From Brachionus rotundiformis (lineage: Eukaryota > Rotifera > Eurotatoria > Ploima > Brachionidae): a DNA stretch of 64,000 nt. A program made the position numbers and the translations under genes. The stretch is from assembly GCA_016802295.1 (NCBI GenBank), contig JAESIW010000065.1, positions 682,001 to 746,000 of the forward strand. Reading direction: 5' to 3'. Below are positions 13,242 to 26,095 of this stretch, in pieces; position 1 is the first letter of the stretch; every line of letters begins with the position of its first letter. A model generated the notes under the pieces. That model did no database searches. It was given only the letters and a program-made list of their open reading frames with translations, and had not been told where the DNA came from.

Positions 13242-16200
13242 TTTTGAAATTTTTTTAAATTTTACTCAATAAATTTACATGAAAGTGTAAGCATAAAGAA
13301 TTGTTAATATTCATTTTTTAAGTATTCGTCGAAAATTTGTCTTGAATATAATCTTTATAACCTAAAAAAAACAAAAAACTTTACAAGCTCAAAAAATGTT
13401 CAATAAAATAAAATTTATTAATTTAAAATTTTAGGATAATAATCAAAAAAATTTAAAAATTTTTCAAACAAATACTTTTGATAATAAAAAATTTTCAGAA
13501 AAAAATACTACTAGTCATCCTAATAATTAATCGTGTATTAAATAGCTAAATAAATCATTTTAAAATCCGAAATTTTTATCTAAAATTCTTGATAAAATGT
13601 ATTTAAAATTGTATCCGAAATACCAGTTCTTTATTTTGGATTAAAAATAATATCAAAAGACTAAGTTTAAAGAAAATTAAGGTTATCAAATGTCTAAAGA
13701 AACAACTTGAAAAGTTTTGAAGTGTACCTGTCAATATAAAAATTTAGAAGAAGAATTCAAATATGAATTTTATAAATATATAAAAAATAAATCAATATTT
13801 TTTGTAAAAATACATATTTTAATTTTTATCTCTTTTTAACTATTTTTTTGGGAAAAAAACAAAACAATTTAATGAATCATTCATTATTTTAAATTAAAAA
13901 AAATTATGCTTCTTTTAAAATGAACTCATTTCATAACATAATAAATTTTTGTTTGATTTCAAATATTTGAAACAATCTACAATGACTCGAGTTGCATTTT
14001 ATATTAGGTTTTCTTGTGAATTGTTTTTAAGTTTTATATGACCATACTTTAGATAATTATTAGAAAATTGGAAACTTTATTCATTGGCTTCCAAAAATAA
14101 TATGACAATGATAAGAGTACAATTAGTTCTTAATAAGAGAAGATAAAAAAAGCAACTCTTTGTATTTATTTTTTTCACCCTTTCTAAATTATCTAGCCGT
14201 ATTATACTGTAATTCCGATAATAATTATTTTTTGATATTTAAATTTATTCAGATTTTTCAATAATTGAGTAATTTGTGATCTAAGGAATTCCAGTTCATT
14301 TTAGCTAAAATCTTTTCAATTTCTACAAATGGTATTAATAATTCAATATAAATAAAATTAATTTTAAAATTACAATTTTATCTTTTAGACACAGATTTTT
14401 TAAGATTCGGGTAATAAATCAAGAAAAATTTCAAATAAATTGTATTTAACATAAGTAAAAAATAATAATTTATTTTTTTTTTAGATTGAATTAGTGCTTT
14501 TTTATCTAACAAAATTTTGGTCCCTCAAAACTTAGTAATAATTCCATAAATAGAAAATTAACAATTAAGTTTATTTTAGGATTTGTGGTTAATTTTTAGT
14601 TTTCGAGTGAAAAGAGGAAGCAATATATTTTTTATTAGCTGAGTTTTGATTTAATATGATTAAGACTAGAAATTGATGATTTAATTTGACGACCAAATAT
14701 CGATTTATTTTATTTATGTATTTTTGGGAAATAATTAATTTGTTTTTTCATTTATTTACATGGATAATGAAATAAAATTTTGTAATAATTTTTGTACTAT
14801 CAAGATTCTTAATTTAGCTTCATTTTGAACATATTTGATTTTAAAATTTTAATTTTTCAGCAATTTAAAAAAATTAAAAGATTTTCTAGTTTTAGCTATT
14901 TAAAAAATTGTTTTGTCATTTTATCAGAACCCATTGAAACACTAAAAATTTAAAAAAATTTTTTTTCTCAGAAACAAAATACTTTTTTTTGAATACAAAT
15001 TTTAATTCTTTTATTTTTTTACTTTTTTTTATACAAAATTAATATAATATTCAATTTTGTATATATTAATGTACCTCTAAAAAATACGCACTGTCTATAT
15101 CTTTTAATTGACAATTCAATTATACTCATTTTCCCAAAGTTTGCATATTCACGTAAATTAAACTAAATATCTAGGAATAAATGAAGCTAAAGAGGCATAG
15201 AAAAAATTGTCAAACGACGCACTAAACTGATGCAAATCAAAAAACCAATTTAAAAACCATCTGTAAGAAATGATTAAGTGACGACTTGGTATCATTCTTG
15301 TTGCCATGTATCTACACACCACAAGATCATAATCAAAATTTTTTATTTTTCAAATTAAGATTTAATTATTCAACAATAATTCTGTATTTTGTTGAATTCC
15401 ACGCTACAACATTTAATTTTGAGATTTAAGATTGTTTCGTTTCTTTTCTTATTTGTTTAAGGTATGTTGAGAAATTGGCCATAACTCAAATAGCTAAAAT
15501 GCATGTATGTGCCTTACCTGTTTCAGAACGATGTCTTGTTTTAATTTGAAGACTTAGAATGCATCAAATATATTTAATTTAAAAGCAAAATGGAATTTTC
15601 AAAGTATAGAAACATTTTATTTGAGCATATATTCGAATCGTTTTTAATATTTAATATTAAATCAAAACGAAATACTAATATTTGAAAAAAAACAAGTACT
15701 TTGTCAATAAGGATCCAATTTCATGCCATGTACACTATGTAAATTCAAAAGCAAATGAAAATTTAAATTTCTTTATTAAAAAATAATTAAACTGGTTTAT
15801 AATTTTGGCTTTTCTTTTTAAGATTAAAGATAAAATTCAGTTAATTTGTGTTTTTATCTTGAAACTAATACTTTTTTTTAGAGTCGAAAAACGACACTAA
15901 TATCATAGAGAGAACAAACTAGATGTAATTTTGTGATAATAAGAGTTTTTATTTTTTAAAAAGAGCCTTACAGTCTAAAAATTTTGGCTCATAAGACATT
16001 AAGCGATCAAATAAAAGCTACAAGATGTAAATTAATTTGAATAGCTTGGTATTTCAAGTATTTTTTAGCATTCAAGTGTAGTTTAATTCGAAATAAGACT
16101 TTGTGTCATTATAAACGAAGATTACATAACAAAAATTATGCTCATATATAATTTGCACGCTTTTTCCTTACATTAATTTTAGCTCATGAAATCGATTTTT

Positions 16201-16820
16201 TTTTCTTTTATATATTTTCTTTCAGGCTAAATTCGTATAGTTATGCAATAGTCTGATTGAGTCAAAGAGAATCAATTCGACAAAAGAGAAAAGATCTACC
16301 TATGTATGCGTGTATGCAGTCATTCCTCGAAATCTCGCCAAACTTTCAGTCTAAACATATCCATTTAGCTATGACAAAACATATTCTTCTTTTTTTTTAT
16401 TTTATTTTAAATTTAATTAGTTTCAATTAGAAGAGTTTGTAGTAATTGTTTTTATTTTATGGCTGCTGAATGATTGATTTGAAATATTGCAACTAGCAAT
16501 GGCTTGCAAGCAACAAAGAGAACAATATAATTATTTTTTTGCATTTTAGATTACAATGTAATTATATTTCAAAATATAATTTATCATTTTTTCCATTATT
16601 AATTAATAGTTTTCTAAACGAGCAACTAGAAGAAGACGAAGAAGAATATTTCAAATCTAATTTGAGCATAATTCTAGAGAACTCTTTGAAATTCTCTAGA
16701 TCTCAAGCTTGAGCGTTATTTATAATTAGTAATTTTTTTATTTGAAATATTCATAATTTAATTGCAATACATAAAGCTTGTTCTTAGAGAAAAAAGTGCC
16801 TTTTGGATGCAAAACTTATC
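13242..16820. other. Gene-free AT-rich stretch
   Basis: About 3.6 kb of AT-rich sequence with frequent homopolymer runs. I see no ORF with protein-like composition, no RNA gene and no recognisable mobile element. Confidence 0.55.
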
Positions 16821-16821
16821 G

Positions 16822-16885
16822 ACGCTTGGCCAGGAAGGGGGTGCCACAACTGGCTTCGTTCAGCACTCCCGGCCTAGACCCTGCT
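16822..16885. other. GC-rich stem-loop upstream of musashi
   Basis: A short GC-rich island in very AT-rich DNA. GGCC (16828-16831) pairs with GGCC (16871-16874), and GGGGGTGC (16837-16844) pairs with GCACTCCC (16863-16870) with one G-U pair. The 18-base interval between the inner arms can add AAC/GTT. It could be a structured small RNA, a 5'UTR element or a mobile-element relic; the strand cannot be decided. Confidence 0.45.
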
Positions 16886-16904
16886 AAATTATGATTGCCT
16901 CTTT

Positions 16905-16929
16905 TTCTTCTTCTTCTTCTTCTTCTTCT
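16905..16929. repeat. (TTC)n microsatellite
   Basis: Uninterrupted TTC trinucleotide run directly after the GC-rich stem-loop and about 570 bases before the musashi start codon. Probably in the 5' flank or 5'UTR of that gene. Confidence 0.8.
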
Positions 16930-17502
16930 ACACTACTCTCAATCTTGGCTAGAACACTCAACATGTATTTTTATGTAAAAAATATTTCAAATTATGCAGT
17001 TATTTGCATCTGAGTTAAGCAATAAATTACGCAATTTAGTTTTCAGCCAAGTTTATACGCTCACCTTGAATTTTTCAAAAGTTAATCATTTAGCTTTCTT
17101 TCCCGAAAAGCTTGAAAAAAATTATTTTTTTTTTAAATTTTATTTTTTGTAGTCTTAGACTTAGACGCTTAGTTTCTAGTCGATATTAGTTTGTTTTTTT
17201 TGTTCACCGTTTTTTGTTTATTAGTTAAGAAAAATAATTCGGAAAAAAAATACGAATATTAACAACAAATTTCAATTATACGCTTGTATTGTAATACCCA
17301 AATAGATAACAACTCGACGAACGAAAACAATTGAAATTTAATTTCGTTTTTTTCAAACACTTTTTTAGCTAGTTGGCTTCACAACCGAGTTTAATTATTA
17401 TTGTTATTTTTCTTGGCAATATTCAAATATATCCGAGTAAGAGAATTCCGCATTTGAAAAGATAGTTAGAAGCAGACATCTACTTAGAGTAAATTTGTTG
17501 AA

Positions 17503-20500
17503 ATGAGTGCGATTAGCGAGGAAAAGCAATCGGAGGCGGCCGCCACCGACGTCAACAACAATCCCGAGGAGCAGATAGAAAAATTGAGCGAAAACTTGAA
17601 GCAAAATTTGACATTTGACAGCCAGAGCGTGGAGCAGGAGTCCGATGAGCAAGAGGAGGAGTTGAGACCGAGCAGCTCTGGACAGGCAAATGATCCTGGC
17701 AAAATGTTCATCGGTGGACTGAGCGGCAACACTCTGCCCGAGAGTTTAAAAGGCTACTTTGAACAGTTTGGCGAAGTTACAGAATGCATGATCATGAAAG
17801 ATGCTATCACAAAACGCTCAAGGTAACGCCAAGCTAAATTTTGATCAAATAATAAATATATTCTTTTTTTAATCTTTTCAAACTTTTAAAATTTTGTACT
17901 CTAATTTGCTTTTTAATTATTTAATATGAAGTAAATAAGCAGGTTTATTGAGTGTTTTAGAGTGAAAAATTTCCACCTCTATTTTTGAGCTAAAAAAAGT
18001 TGTTTTTTTTTAATTATTTTTAAAAATAGAGGCTTTGGTTTCATAACATTCGCAGATCCAGCAAGTGTAGATAGAGTTCTTGAACAATCAAAGCATGTCT
18101 TAGACGAAAAACAAGTACGAATTGGTGCGAATTTTTTTATTCTTAAATAGAGAGCTTGCAATTTTATTTCGTTTTAGATCGACCCCAAGCGAGCGTTTCC
18201 AAGGCAAAAGCATCCCAAAGTAAGTTGTTGCTTTTGTTTAATTTAAATTCTGCTTGCATTAGCTAATTTCCTCCATTGAGCCCAATTTTGAACTCTACGT
18301 CATCTATTAAGAGTTGTTGACTTAGCTAACCATGATGTAAATATTTGGCTAAAATTAAAGTTTTTATTTTTCTGTTTTATTTGATGAAAAAAATAAATAA
18401 AATCAATAAGGCAACGAAAACAAATTTTCAAAGAGATTAGTTTTTTTGAAAATTAAAAAAAAAATTATTTTCTTTCCGGTGTTTAGCCAAGACTAATTTG
18501 TAAAATTGATGATTGATTACGTTTCATTTGATTTCGCTGATTAAATTTCTCTATTTTTGTCACATGCTGTATTTTTCTGTATTTGTCTTCACTGATGCTG
18601 ATGATATGAAATTTTAATTAAAGCTAAAATTTTCACTGGGATTAGTCAAATAAATTGATGCTTGAAACACATTTATTCTGAAAAAAACTGTAAATTTTAA
18701 TATCTAATTTTTTCTCATTTATTATATTTATCCAAAATTTAATTTCCTCGTATATTTTTTAAACTATGACTGGCAAATCCGGCTCAATTTTTAACTTTTT
18801 TCTTCGAAATAAATTGTAATTTAATAAAATAAGAGAAAAAGAGTTTTTATTTTTTTTAAATTAAGTATTAATTAAAGCAATTTGTTAAACTTTTAGACTA
18901 TTTTGACAAGAATTTAAGACAAATAAAATTTAAAATAACTATTAAACAAGGTACAAAAAGTCTTTTGTTCGACCGAGTAGTGTTAAAAGATTCATATGAT
19001 TTTAGATATTATTACGGAAGTTAATCAAATTTGTAAGAGTGTATTAAATATGGAAATTTGATATGGTAACCTAAATAATCGCTTAAATAAAGCTTTGTTT
19101 TGGTTTTAGGCTAGTTGAGTCAATTTTTATCTTAATTATTCGATGTCGAATTAAATTCGATTCGATACATTAAAATTTTAAGCTTTTCTTAGTTTATAGT
19201 TTAGTTTTATTCTTTCTTTAAAGAAAAATTTGATGAAATTTTTTATTTCATGCTCAATTATAACTGAATAAGCTCAATTTTAATCTGATCTTATTCAAAA
19301 CGAAATAAATCGAAAATTTTAATTAATAGTCTGGTATGATTTTGAGTCTTTTATATATATATATATTTTTTTTAAATATTTATTAATATTTTGAACGTGA
19401 TCAAATAGAATTATAATTTAATTTTAATACAACCAAGCTATTAACATTGGTCCGGTCAAGCTTAAGGTTTGATTGATTTCTTACTTTAAAGCAACATTAA
19501 TATAATGGATATATGCTTTAAGTGGGTAATACATTAAGTATTGTTGATAAGATTAATCTTTTTTTTGATCGTTTTGTTTCATATTTTTCATTTAGATGAG
19601 TGCTTTGGGTCTTTGAGCAATTTAATCCTCGGGTAAAAAAAAACTATTAAATAGAAAGTTATTGAAAGTTTATTTCAATTCAAATTTGAACAATTAAATA
19701 TTTCAATTTATAACAATAATTTTTGTTCAATAGATTAGAATTTTTTTCTAAAGCATTTTCTTCGTCTTTTATTAATCTTGTCAAAATGAATTGGAACACT
19801 CAAGTAACTAGTTAAGTTCTAATTTGAATTTATATTGGTTCATCTATAATCGAAAATTCTAAATTTCATTTTTATATGACTTGTTTATGATACACAGACA
19901 TTACTTACACTTTGGGAAGCACTTAGAGAAGCTTTGATTCGCAGCATAGAGCAAAATATAATTTAAGATACACTTCAAAATCAATCAAGAGCTTAAGATA
20001 CCAAGTCATTAAAGCTTTTGGCATTTGAGTATAGATAACCAAACCGTAAATATTTGTATTCTATTTTTGAATTCCGATCAAAAATATTTTTATTTTCTTA
20101 TTAACATTTCTTTATTCAATCAAAAAAAATTCCTAATCAAAGTCGATTAAGAACTACTGATAGCATTGTTATTTTTTCATTAGTCATCTATTTAAAACAA
20201 ACCGGCTTAATTTAATCAAGTTAAATAAAAAATATCTGATTTTGAAAATAAATTAATTTTCCATATTTGTTAAAGGCAGATTTCTAGTTGAGACACAAAA
20301 ATAGATTTGAATTTGTTTATCATTGAAGATTTAACTGATCAAAATATAATGGAGTAAAATTTCAACAATATTTTAGATATTTGAGTATTTTAAATGAAAT
20401 GTCAACAGTTAATTTTTTTTTAGCTTTTTTTTTAATTTTATTTTAAAATTGATTTTAAAATTGAATTTATTATTTGCCTAAATTCGAAGAATTATTCAAT

Positions 20501-23500
20501 AATTAAAAAATTAATTTGATGTATTTATCGATAAAAAAGATGCAGCTTAATTGTTTAAAAAAATATTTAGGAAAGCAATTTGTTTATGGTATTTCGGAAG
20601 TCAATTCTAAGGTTTTGAATTTTTTTAAAACAACAAACGGAAACAAATTGAAAAATAATTAAAAATTTATTTGGAAAAATAAATATTCAATTCAAATTGT
20701 TGTTTGAATTGAAACATGTAAAAATTAAACAAAAAGTAATTTTTATTAGTAGAGTTTTTTTTCTTTAACTTTCTAAAAATTTATTTTTTAATTCTTCAAA
20801 ATCTTGGGACAAAACAAATCAAATCTTTTAAAAATTGAGAGAGAATTTTGTCATATTAAAATTTTTTTTCTTTTTTTTTAATATTTTAAGAAGCTAATTA
20901 AGTTTTCTTAGTAAATTTTGGCATGAATCACTAAACAATTGAAAAAGATTGTTTTTTCCCTTAAAACTCTTTAGAGATAGACCAAAAATTAGCCAAGTAT
21001 GATTTATATTCAATTTCTATTATTTTTAGTCATTAGATACATATATGTTTTGTGAATAAATCAAAATAGATTTCATTTTCATATATGGTTATTAAACTAT
21101 TTAAATTTTTTAAAATAAATCCAAAAGAATTAACATGAAATTATTTTGGCTAATTTCTTCTTGTTTAAGGAAATTGAATTTTATTAAGATTTGTGGTAAA
21201 CTCATAGAATGCTAAATATTTGGTTTAATTAAGTAGAAGTAAATTTAAAGTATGAATAATTAAAAAAGCCAATTTTTAATTCCGAAACCATTTTTCTAAA
21301 AAAAAAAACTAGGATTTAAGTCAACTGTTCCAAACCTTTATTAATAGGAAAGTATTTTGTTCAAGTAAGAAGCAAGAAGCTCTCATAATTAAAAAAATAG
21401 TGATGCATTTAATGAAAAAAAAATTTTTAAAAATGTGTGTGACTTGGATTAATGAACTTTAGAAAAGATTAAATTTCATATTTTAATTGATTTAACCAAG
21501 TATAGGTGAATTTAAAATCAATGAAAATATAATAAGACATGTTTTTAAATATTTAAATTAACAATGGGGATTTGGGTATTTTATTTGGGTCGGATATTCG
21601 GAAATGGATTCAGGTTAAGACATTTTGCGAACAATAGTAGTAGCCAATTTAATTACTGACCTGATATGAACTACTTTTCCTAATTTCTCGCTTGCTCGAT
21701 TTCGCAAATGTCAATACAAAAAAATGGTCGATATTTGTGAAAATAAACATAACCTAAAAACATTTAATTGTAATTTTTGAGAGTAGAGAGGTTAGCCGGG
21801 TGTCAGTGGCCTCCATTTAGAATTATTTATCTAAAAAAATGTCAAGGAATGTTAGTGAATGCTAGATGAATAGCAATAGCTAGGGCGGAGCTGGTCAACA
21901 TCTTCCTTGACCAATGAAATAAACATGTCGCTGTTGAGAATAAATTAAATATTGATAAATATTTATTGAACTTTAGATTAGGATTTTAGATATATACATT
22001 TTTCATTTTATTTTCAGTTTCGTGACTATCAACTATCGGCCCGAACACAGCCGCCATTTTTCCCTTCTCATACATTTTCATATTTAAGCCAGTCTATTCA
22101 CCATTTGTATCCAGGAAGAGAATTTTTCTCTTAATATTTTCTAATCCCGATGTGTGCTTGATTATAAAACGGAATTCTGTTTAAACTCTAATTGACGTTT
22201 TTCTTCTTTTTCAATTAATTATTTCATGTAAACATAGAATTAATTAAAACTAATTGCACAATGTTCGAGTTAATTACTTTGCCAAACACGTACTACCAAA
22301 CAGACAAAATATACGGCCTTAATGGATCGGATCAGCTGTTTGCTGTGCCGAACGCCACTGGTCTGGCCTCAATCGGAGCCACATTGAACACACAAACAGC
22401 TAATCAAACAAATGCCAGTCCTTTGATGCAAAGCCAGCAAGGTGTTTATCCACAGATAGCAATACATCCACAACTTGCTAATCCTGCGCTCATTCCGAAC
22501 GCAAATTTGAACACTTCAGCGGCTATTCTGGCCGCAGCTGCCGCCCTTGCTGGCAACCCTCAGTCCACTTCACCCACTGCATCTTCTTCGTCCTCAAATT
22601 CGACTCCCTCTCAGACCTTTGTGCAGCTTAACACTCAGACTACCACTTCGTCCATTAACTCTTCTTCTAGCGCATCACCCTCTGGTACTAATCAAACCAA
22701 CTCTTCTAATTTAGCTATAAACAACGGTGCTCAAAACTTATTTCCTGCTGCTTGCTCCTCTTCAACAAATAGTCAAATTTTTGACTGTAAATCGGAGCCT
22801 AATCCTGAGAATGTAAGGCCTAATGCAAGCATTTATTTATTTATTTATATATTAATTATTACAAAAATAAAACTCATATTAAAACAAAATTATTTATTTT
22901 AAAATTATATTTTTAGATGATTACAAAGACAAAGAAAATATTTGTNNNNNNNNNNNNNNNNNNNNNNNNNNNNNNNNNNNNNNNNNNNNNNNNNNNNNNN
23001 NNNNNNNNNNNNNNNNNNNNNNNNNNNNNNNNNNNNNNNNNNNNNNNNNNNNNNNNNNNNNNNNNNNNNNNNNNNNNNNNNNNNNNNNNNNNNNNNNNNN
23101 NNNNNNNNNNNNNNNNNNNNNNNNNNNNNNNNNNNNNNNNNNNNNNNNNNNNNNNNNNNNNNNNNNNNNNNNNNNNNNNNNNNNNNNNNNNNNNNNNNNN
23201 NNNNNNNNNNNNNNNNNNNNNNNNNNNNNNNNNNNNNNNNNNNNNNNNNNNNNNNNNNNNNNNNNNNNNNNNNNNNNNNNNNNNNNNNNNNNNNNNNNNN
23301 NNNNNNNNNACCTTTGTGCAGCTTAACACTCAGACTACCACTTCGTCCATTAACTCTTCTTCTAGCGCATCACCCTCTGGTACTAATCAAACCAACTCTT
23401 CTAATTTAGCTATAAACAACGGTGCTCAAAACTTATTTCCTGCTGCTTGCTCCTCTTCAACTAATAGTCAAATTTTTGACTGTAAATCGGAGCCTAATCC

Positions 23501-24415
23501 TGAGAATGTAAGGCCTAATGCAAGCATTTATTTATATATTAATTATTAAAAAAATAAAACTCATATTAAAACAAAATTATTTATTTTAAAATTATATTTT
23601 TAGATGATTACAAAGACAAAGAAAATATTTGTTGGAGGCCTATCGGCGGAGACCAGTGCCGAAGATGTAAAGAGCTATTTCAGTCAATATGGAAAAGTAG
23701 ACGACGCTATGCTCATGTTTGACAAATCTACCAAACGTCATCGAGGTTTTGGCTTTGTTACGTTTGAGAATGAGGAAATAGTTGACAAAGTATGTGATAT
23801 TCACTATCATGAAATAAATAAAAAAAGAGTTGAATGCAAAAAAGCACAACCCAAGGAGGTTATGTACGCGCAGCAAATGGCCAAAGGTAGAGCAGTGTTG
23901 GCTAAAGGCGTCTATGGCGACATACTAAACGCTTATGTGTATGGAATTGGTCGAACTATACCAGCCGCATATCCTTCGCCTGGCTTCTTTCAAGTGCCCT
24001 GTAATTATCATTTTAATTAATAAGAAACGATTTATATAAAGAGAACAATCGAAAAGTTAAGGTATTCATTTAGGGGTTTAATTAGAGTCTAGAATAGATA
24101 TAGTTTAAGTATGCTAGTTTAGAGGTTTTGACTTGGAATAGCCTTCCAGGCCGAACATGTATAGATAACTTATATCAAGGATATTGAATAATTTTTTTTT
24201 ATTAAGCTGGACTACAGGGGTACAGTTTTGTGCCCACTCTACAAGCTCCTGGTGAACGACCTTTCTTCGACTACAGTCAATTGGGTTTGGCAGCTGCTGG
24301 TGTTCAAATGAACGGTACGCCACAGCAACGTCATGCTGATCCAAACTACAACATTGGTCAATTTGGTAGAGAACCTGTCGTACAACGAAACAACTTGCAA
24401 CCATATTTAAGTTAG
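17503..24415 (+). CDS. msi: Musashi-type RNA-binding protein, two RRMs
   Basis: Cytoplasmic RNA-binding translational regulator of the Musashi family. CDS exons: 17503-17822, 18030-18114, 18178-18219, 23604-24000 and 24207-24415 (stop included), about 350 residues, close to the usual Musashi length. Order: acidic, Glu/Ser-rich N-terminus (1-65), RRM1 with RNP2 KMFIGGLS and RNP1 RGFGFITF split across exons 1 and 2, the family linker IDPKRAFPRQKHPK as its own 14-codon exon, RRM2 with KIFVGGLS and RGFGFVTF followed by the Musashi signature VECKKAQPKEVM, then a short Ala/Gly/Gln-containing tail. A 5.4 kb interval separates exon 3 from the RRM2 exon; it contains an alternative first exon and an assembly gap. 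All junctions are in frame. The start is the first ATG of the open frame at 17503. Confidence 0.93.
18220..22260 (+). other. Long musashi intron up to the internal first exon
   Basis: About 4 kb of AT-rich intron between the linker exon and the internal start at 22261. No nested gene is visible. The last 500 bases (about 21600-22150) are less AT-rich than the rest and could hold the promoter and 5'UTR of the internal transcript. Confidence 0.6.
22261..22812 (+). CDS. msi: Alternative first exon of musashi (RRM2-only isoform)
   Basis: A 184-codon open exon that starts at its own ATG and ends at AAT|GTAAGG in phase 0, so it splices in frame to the RRM2 exon at 23604. An in-frame stop follows the nearest upstream acceptors, so it is not simply an internal exon of the long transcript. 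The encoded region is low complexity: Ser/Thr/Asn/Gln/Ala-rich with poly-Ala and poly-Ser runs and no folded domain. The predicted product keeps RRM2 and the C-terminal tail but lacks RRM1. The protein-like codon pattern and clean donor support it; transcript evidence is lacking. Confidence 0.7.
22615..22945 (+). repeat. First copy of a duplicated segment beside the assembly gap
   Basis: Covers the 3' part of the alternative musashi exon, the following intron and the first 29 bases of the RRM2 exon. It recurs after the gap at 23310-23632 with one exon substitution, one intron substitution and an 8-base indel in a TTTA repeat. Confidence 0.95.
22946..23309. other. Assembly gap (364 N)
   Basis: Run of undetermined bases. 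It begins 29 bases into the first copy of the RRM2 exon and ends inside a second copy of the preceding exon, so order and content here are unreliable. Confidence 0.99.
23310..23632 (+). repeat. Second copy of the duplicated segment
   Basis: Near-identical to 22615-22945. The RRM2 exon that follows from this copy is complete, so this copy or a merge of both represents the real locus. The allelic level of difference suggests an uncollapsed haplotype at the gap rather than a true tandem duplication. Confidence 0.9.
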
Positions 24416-24487
24416 ACACTTTATTTGGCAATGTTCACGTCAATTCCACTAAATATCTATGCCGGAATTCTAATTCTGATTCTCAAA

Positions 24488-24493
24488 AATAAA
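24488..24493 (+). terminator. Candidate polyadenylation signal of musashi
   Basis: AATAAA about 72 bases after the musashi stop codon, followed by an A-run and then T-runs. It is a motif match only, and such motifs are common in DNA this AT-rich. Confidence 0.45.
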
Positions 24494-26095
24494 AAAAAAT
24501 CTTTTTTTTTTTCATTAATTTTTTTAAATTATTCAACATCAAATCGAAATACGAGAGAAGTTTATTTTTTTAAAAGTTTCTTATAACTCTTTTGAATGTT
24601 TGAATTTTTTTAATTATATTTGTTGTTATTTATGAGCAAAAATTAATTGAAAGGTGATATTTGAGAAGTGGTGTTTTTACTGGAGTTTGTGCGTGCAAGC
24701 CCCAATTAGAAAAAATAATCTCTTGTATATCATTACTTTTATTTAACGTGTCTAACCTTTCATTATGTTGTATATTTTAATTGGCGAATTAATGCACTTT
24801 TAAATGCATGAGGGTTCTAGCAGCTAAAATTTTTATATCTGACATAATTTTGCTTTCTCTCTTAAACCCTCGATTTTTTCATTTAATTCATTTTGACTGA
24901 AATTATTAAAATATGAATTAAGAGATCGTTTTTTAAAGAAAAATTGTATTTTTTTTAAATGGATTAATTTTTTAAATAAAATCAAACAAGCTATTTGTGA
25001 ACTTGCTATTCATTTTTGAAAAACTAAAATAATTTTTGAATTTGTTGCTTTTTATTAAATTATTTTTTTTTTGCTTTTTAAAGACGATATTAAAACAAAA
25101 AACAATTCACTTCTTCCTTGTTTCTACTAATATTTAATAAAAAATATCAAACGATTCATTATTTTTTTAAATTTCATTTTAATCAATAAGAATTCCCATA
25201 ACATAATTTTCTCATCAAAAATTACAAACTATTAAATAATTTTCTTAATACTGCTTATTATTATGTACTTAGTTCATTCATTCGATTAATCTTTATATTT
25301 AAAAAAAAAATCAACAGTTTTTAATTATTATGAGAAAAAGTGCACAAAACTGAATTTTATATCTAAATTAAATTAAAAGAAGTTAAAAAAAATTAATAAA
25401 AAACTTTAATGGACTAATGACAAACTGAATCCATTGCAAAAGTTTCTTTTGTTTTAGAATGTAAATCATTAATTAATTTTTGAAATTTACTATATTATAT
25501 TTTTTGATAATTTTTAGGAAATTATCTCCTATTAAATAGAATCTGTATTGTTTAATTTAAAATAATATAAGAGAATAAGTTTTTTTTTTAATTAAGAAAA
25601 AAATTTGAATACTAACATTTTAAAACTTTAAAAATTTAATTAGACTAATCAAATTTTATAGATTAATTGATTGATTGACTTTTTCTTAATAAAATAAAAA
25701 CATGAATTTAATTGTGATAAAAATTAATTGCTAATAATTATTCTTATTCTGGTATTATTCTTATTCTTAAATTTCATAAATCAATAAATGAAATGATTTG
25801 GTTTAGAATCAAAAAATAGATAAAATTTTTTTATTAATTTGTACAAATAGAAAAATATATTTAGTAAAAATCGAAAAAAAATCCGGGATCATACTTTGAC
25901 AATTTCTTTTATGTTACAATACTTCTAAAGTTAAATATAATAAAAATATTAATCTACTTGAAAAAAATAAAATATCACTTGTAAAAGTTTAATTCGTGAA
26001 TCTAAAAGTTTAATCTTTGCGTCTTTCTGTTCGATCAAATTGTGTAAATATTTAAATTTGGCATCCTTAGTTTCAAACACATGATTCTATTATTT
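24494..26095. other. Intergenic between convergent genes
   Basis: The 3' ends of musashi (plus) and the CNG channel (minus) face each other here. AT-rich with no ORF or RNA gene that I can support. Confidence 0.6.

Noticed and set aside
12979..13272. Plus-strand ORF of 97 codons
   Set aside because: It lies opposite the predicted minus-strand exons of the unrecognised gene, and its Phe/Leu/Ile-rich product looks like a shadow.
16822..16885. 5S rRNA fragment
   Set aside because: The reverse strand has AGCAGGGTC as in 5S rRNA, but the following bases do not continue the match.
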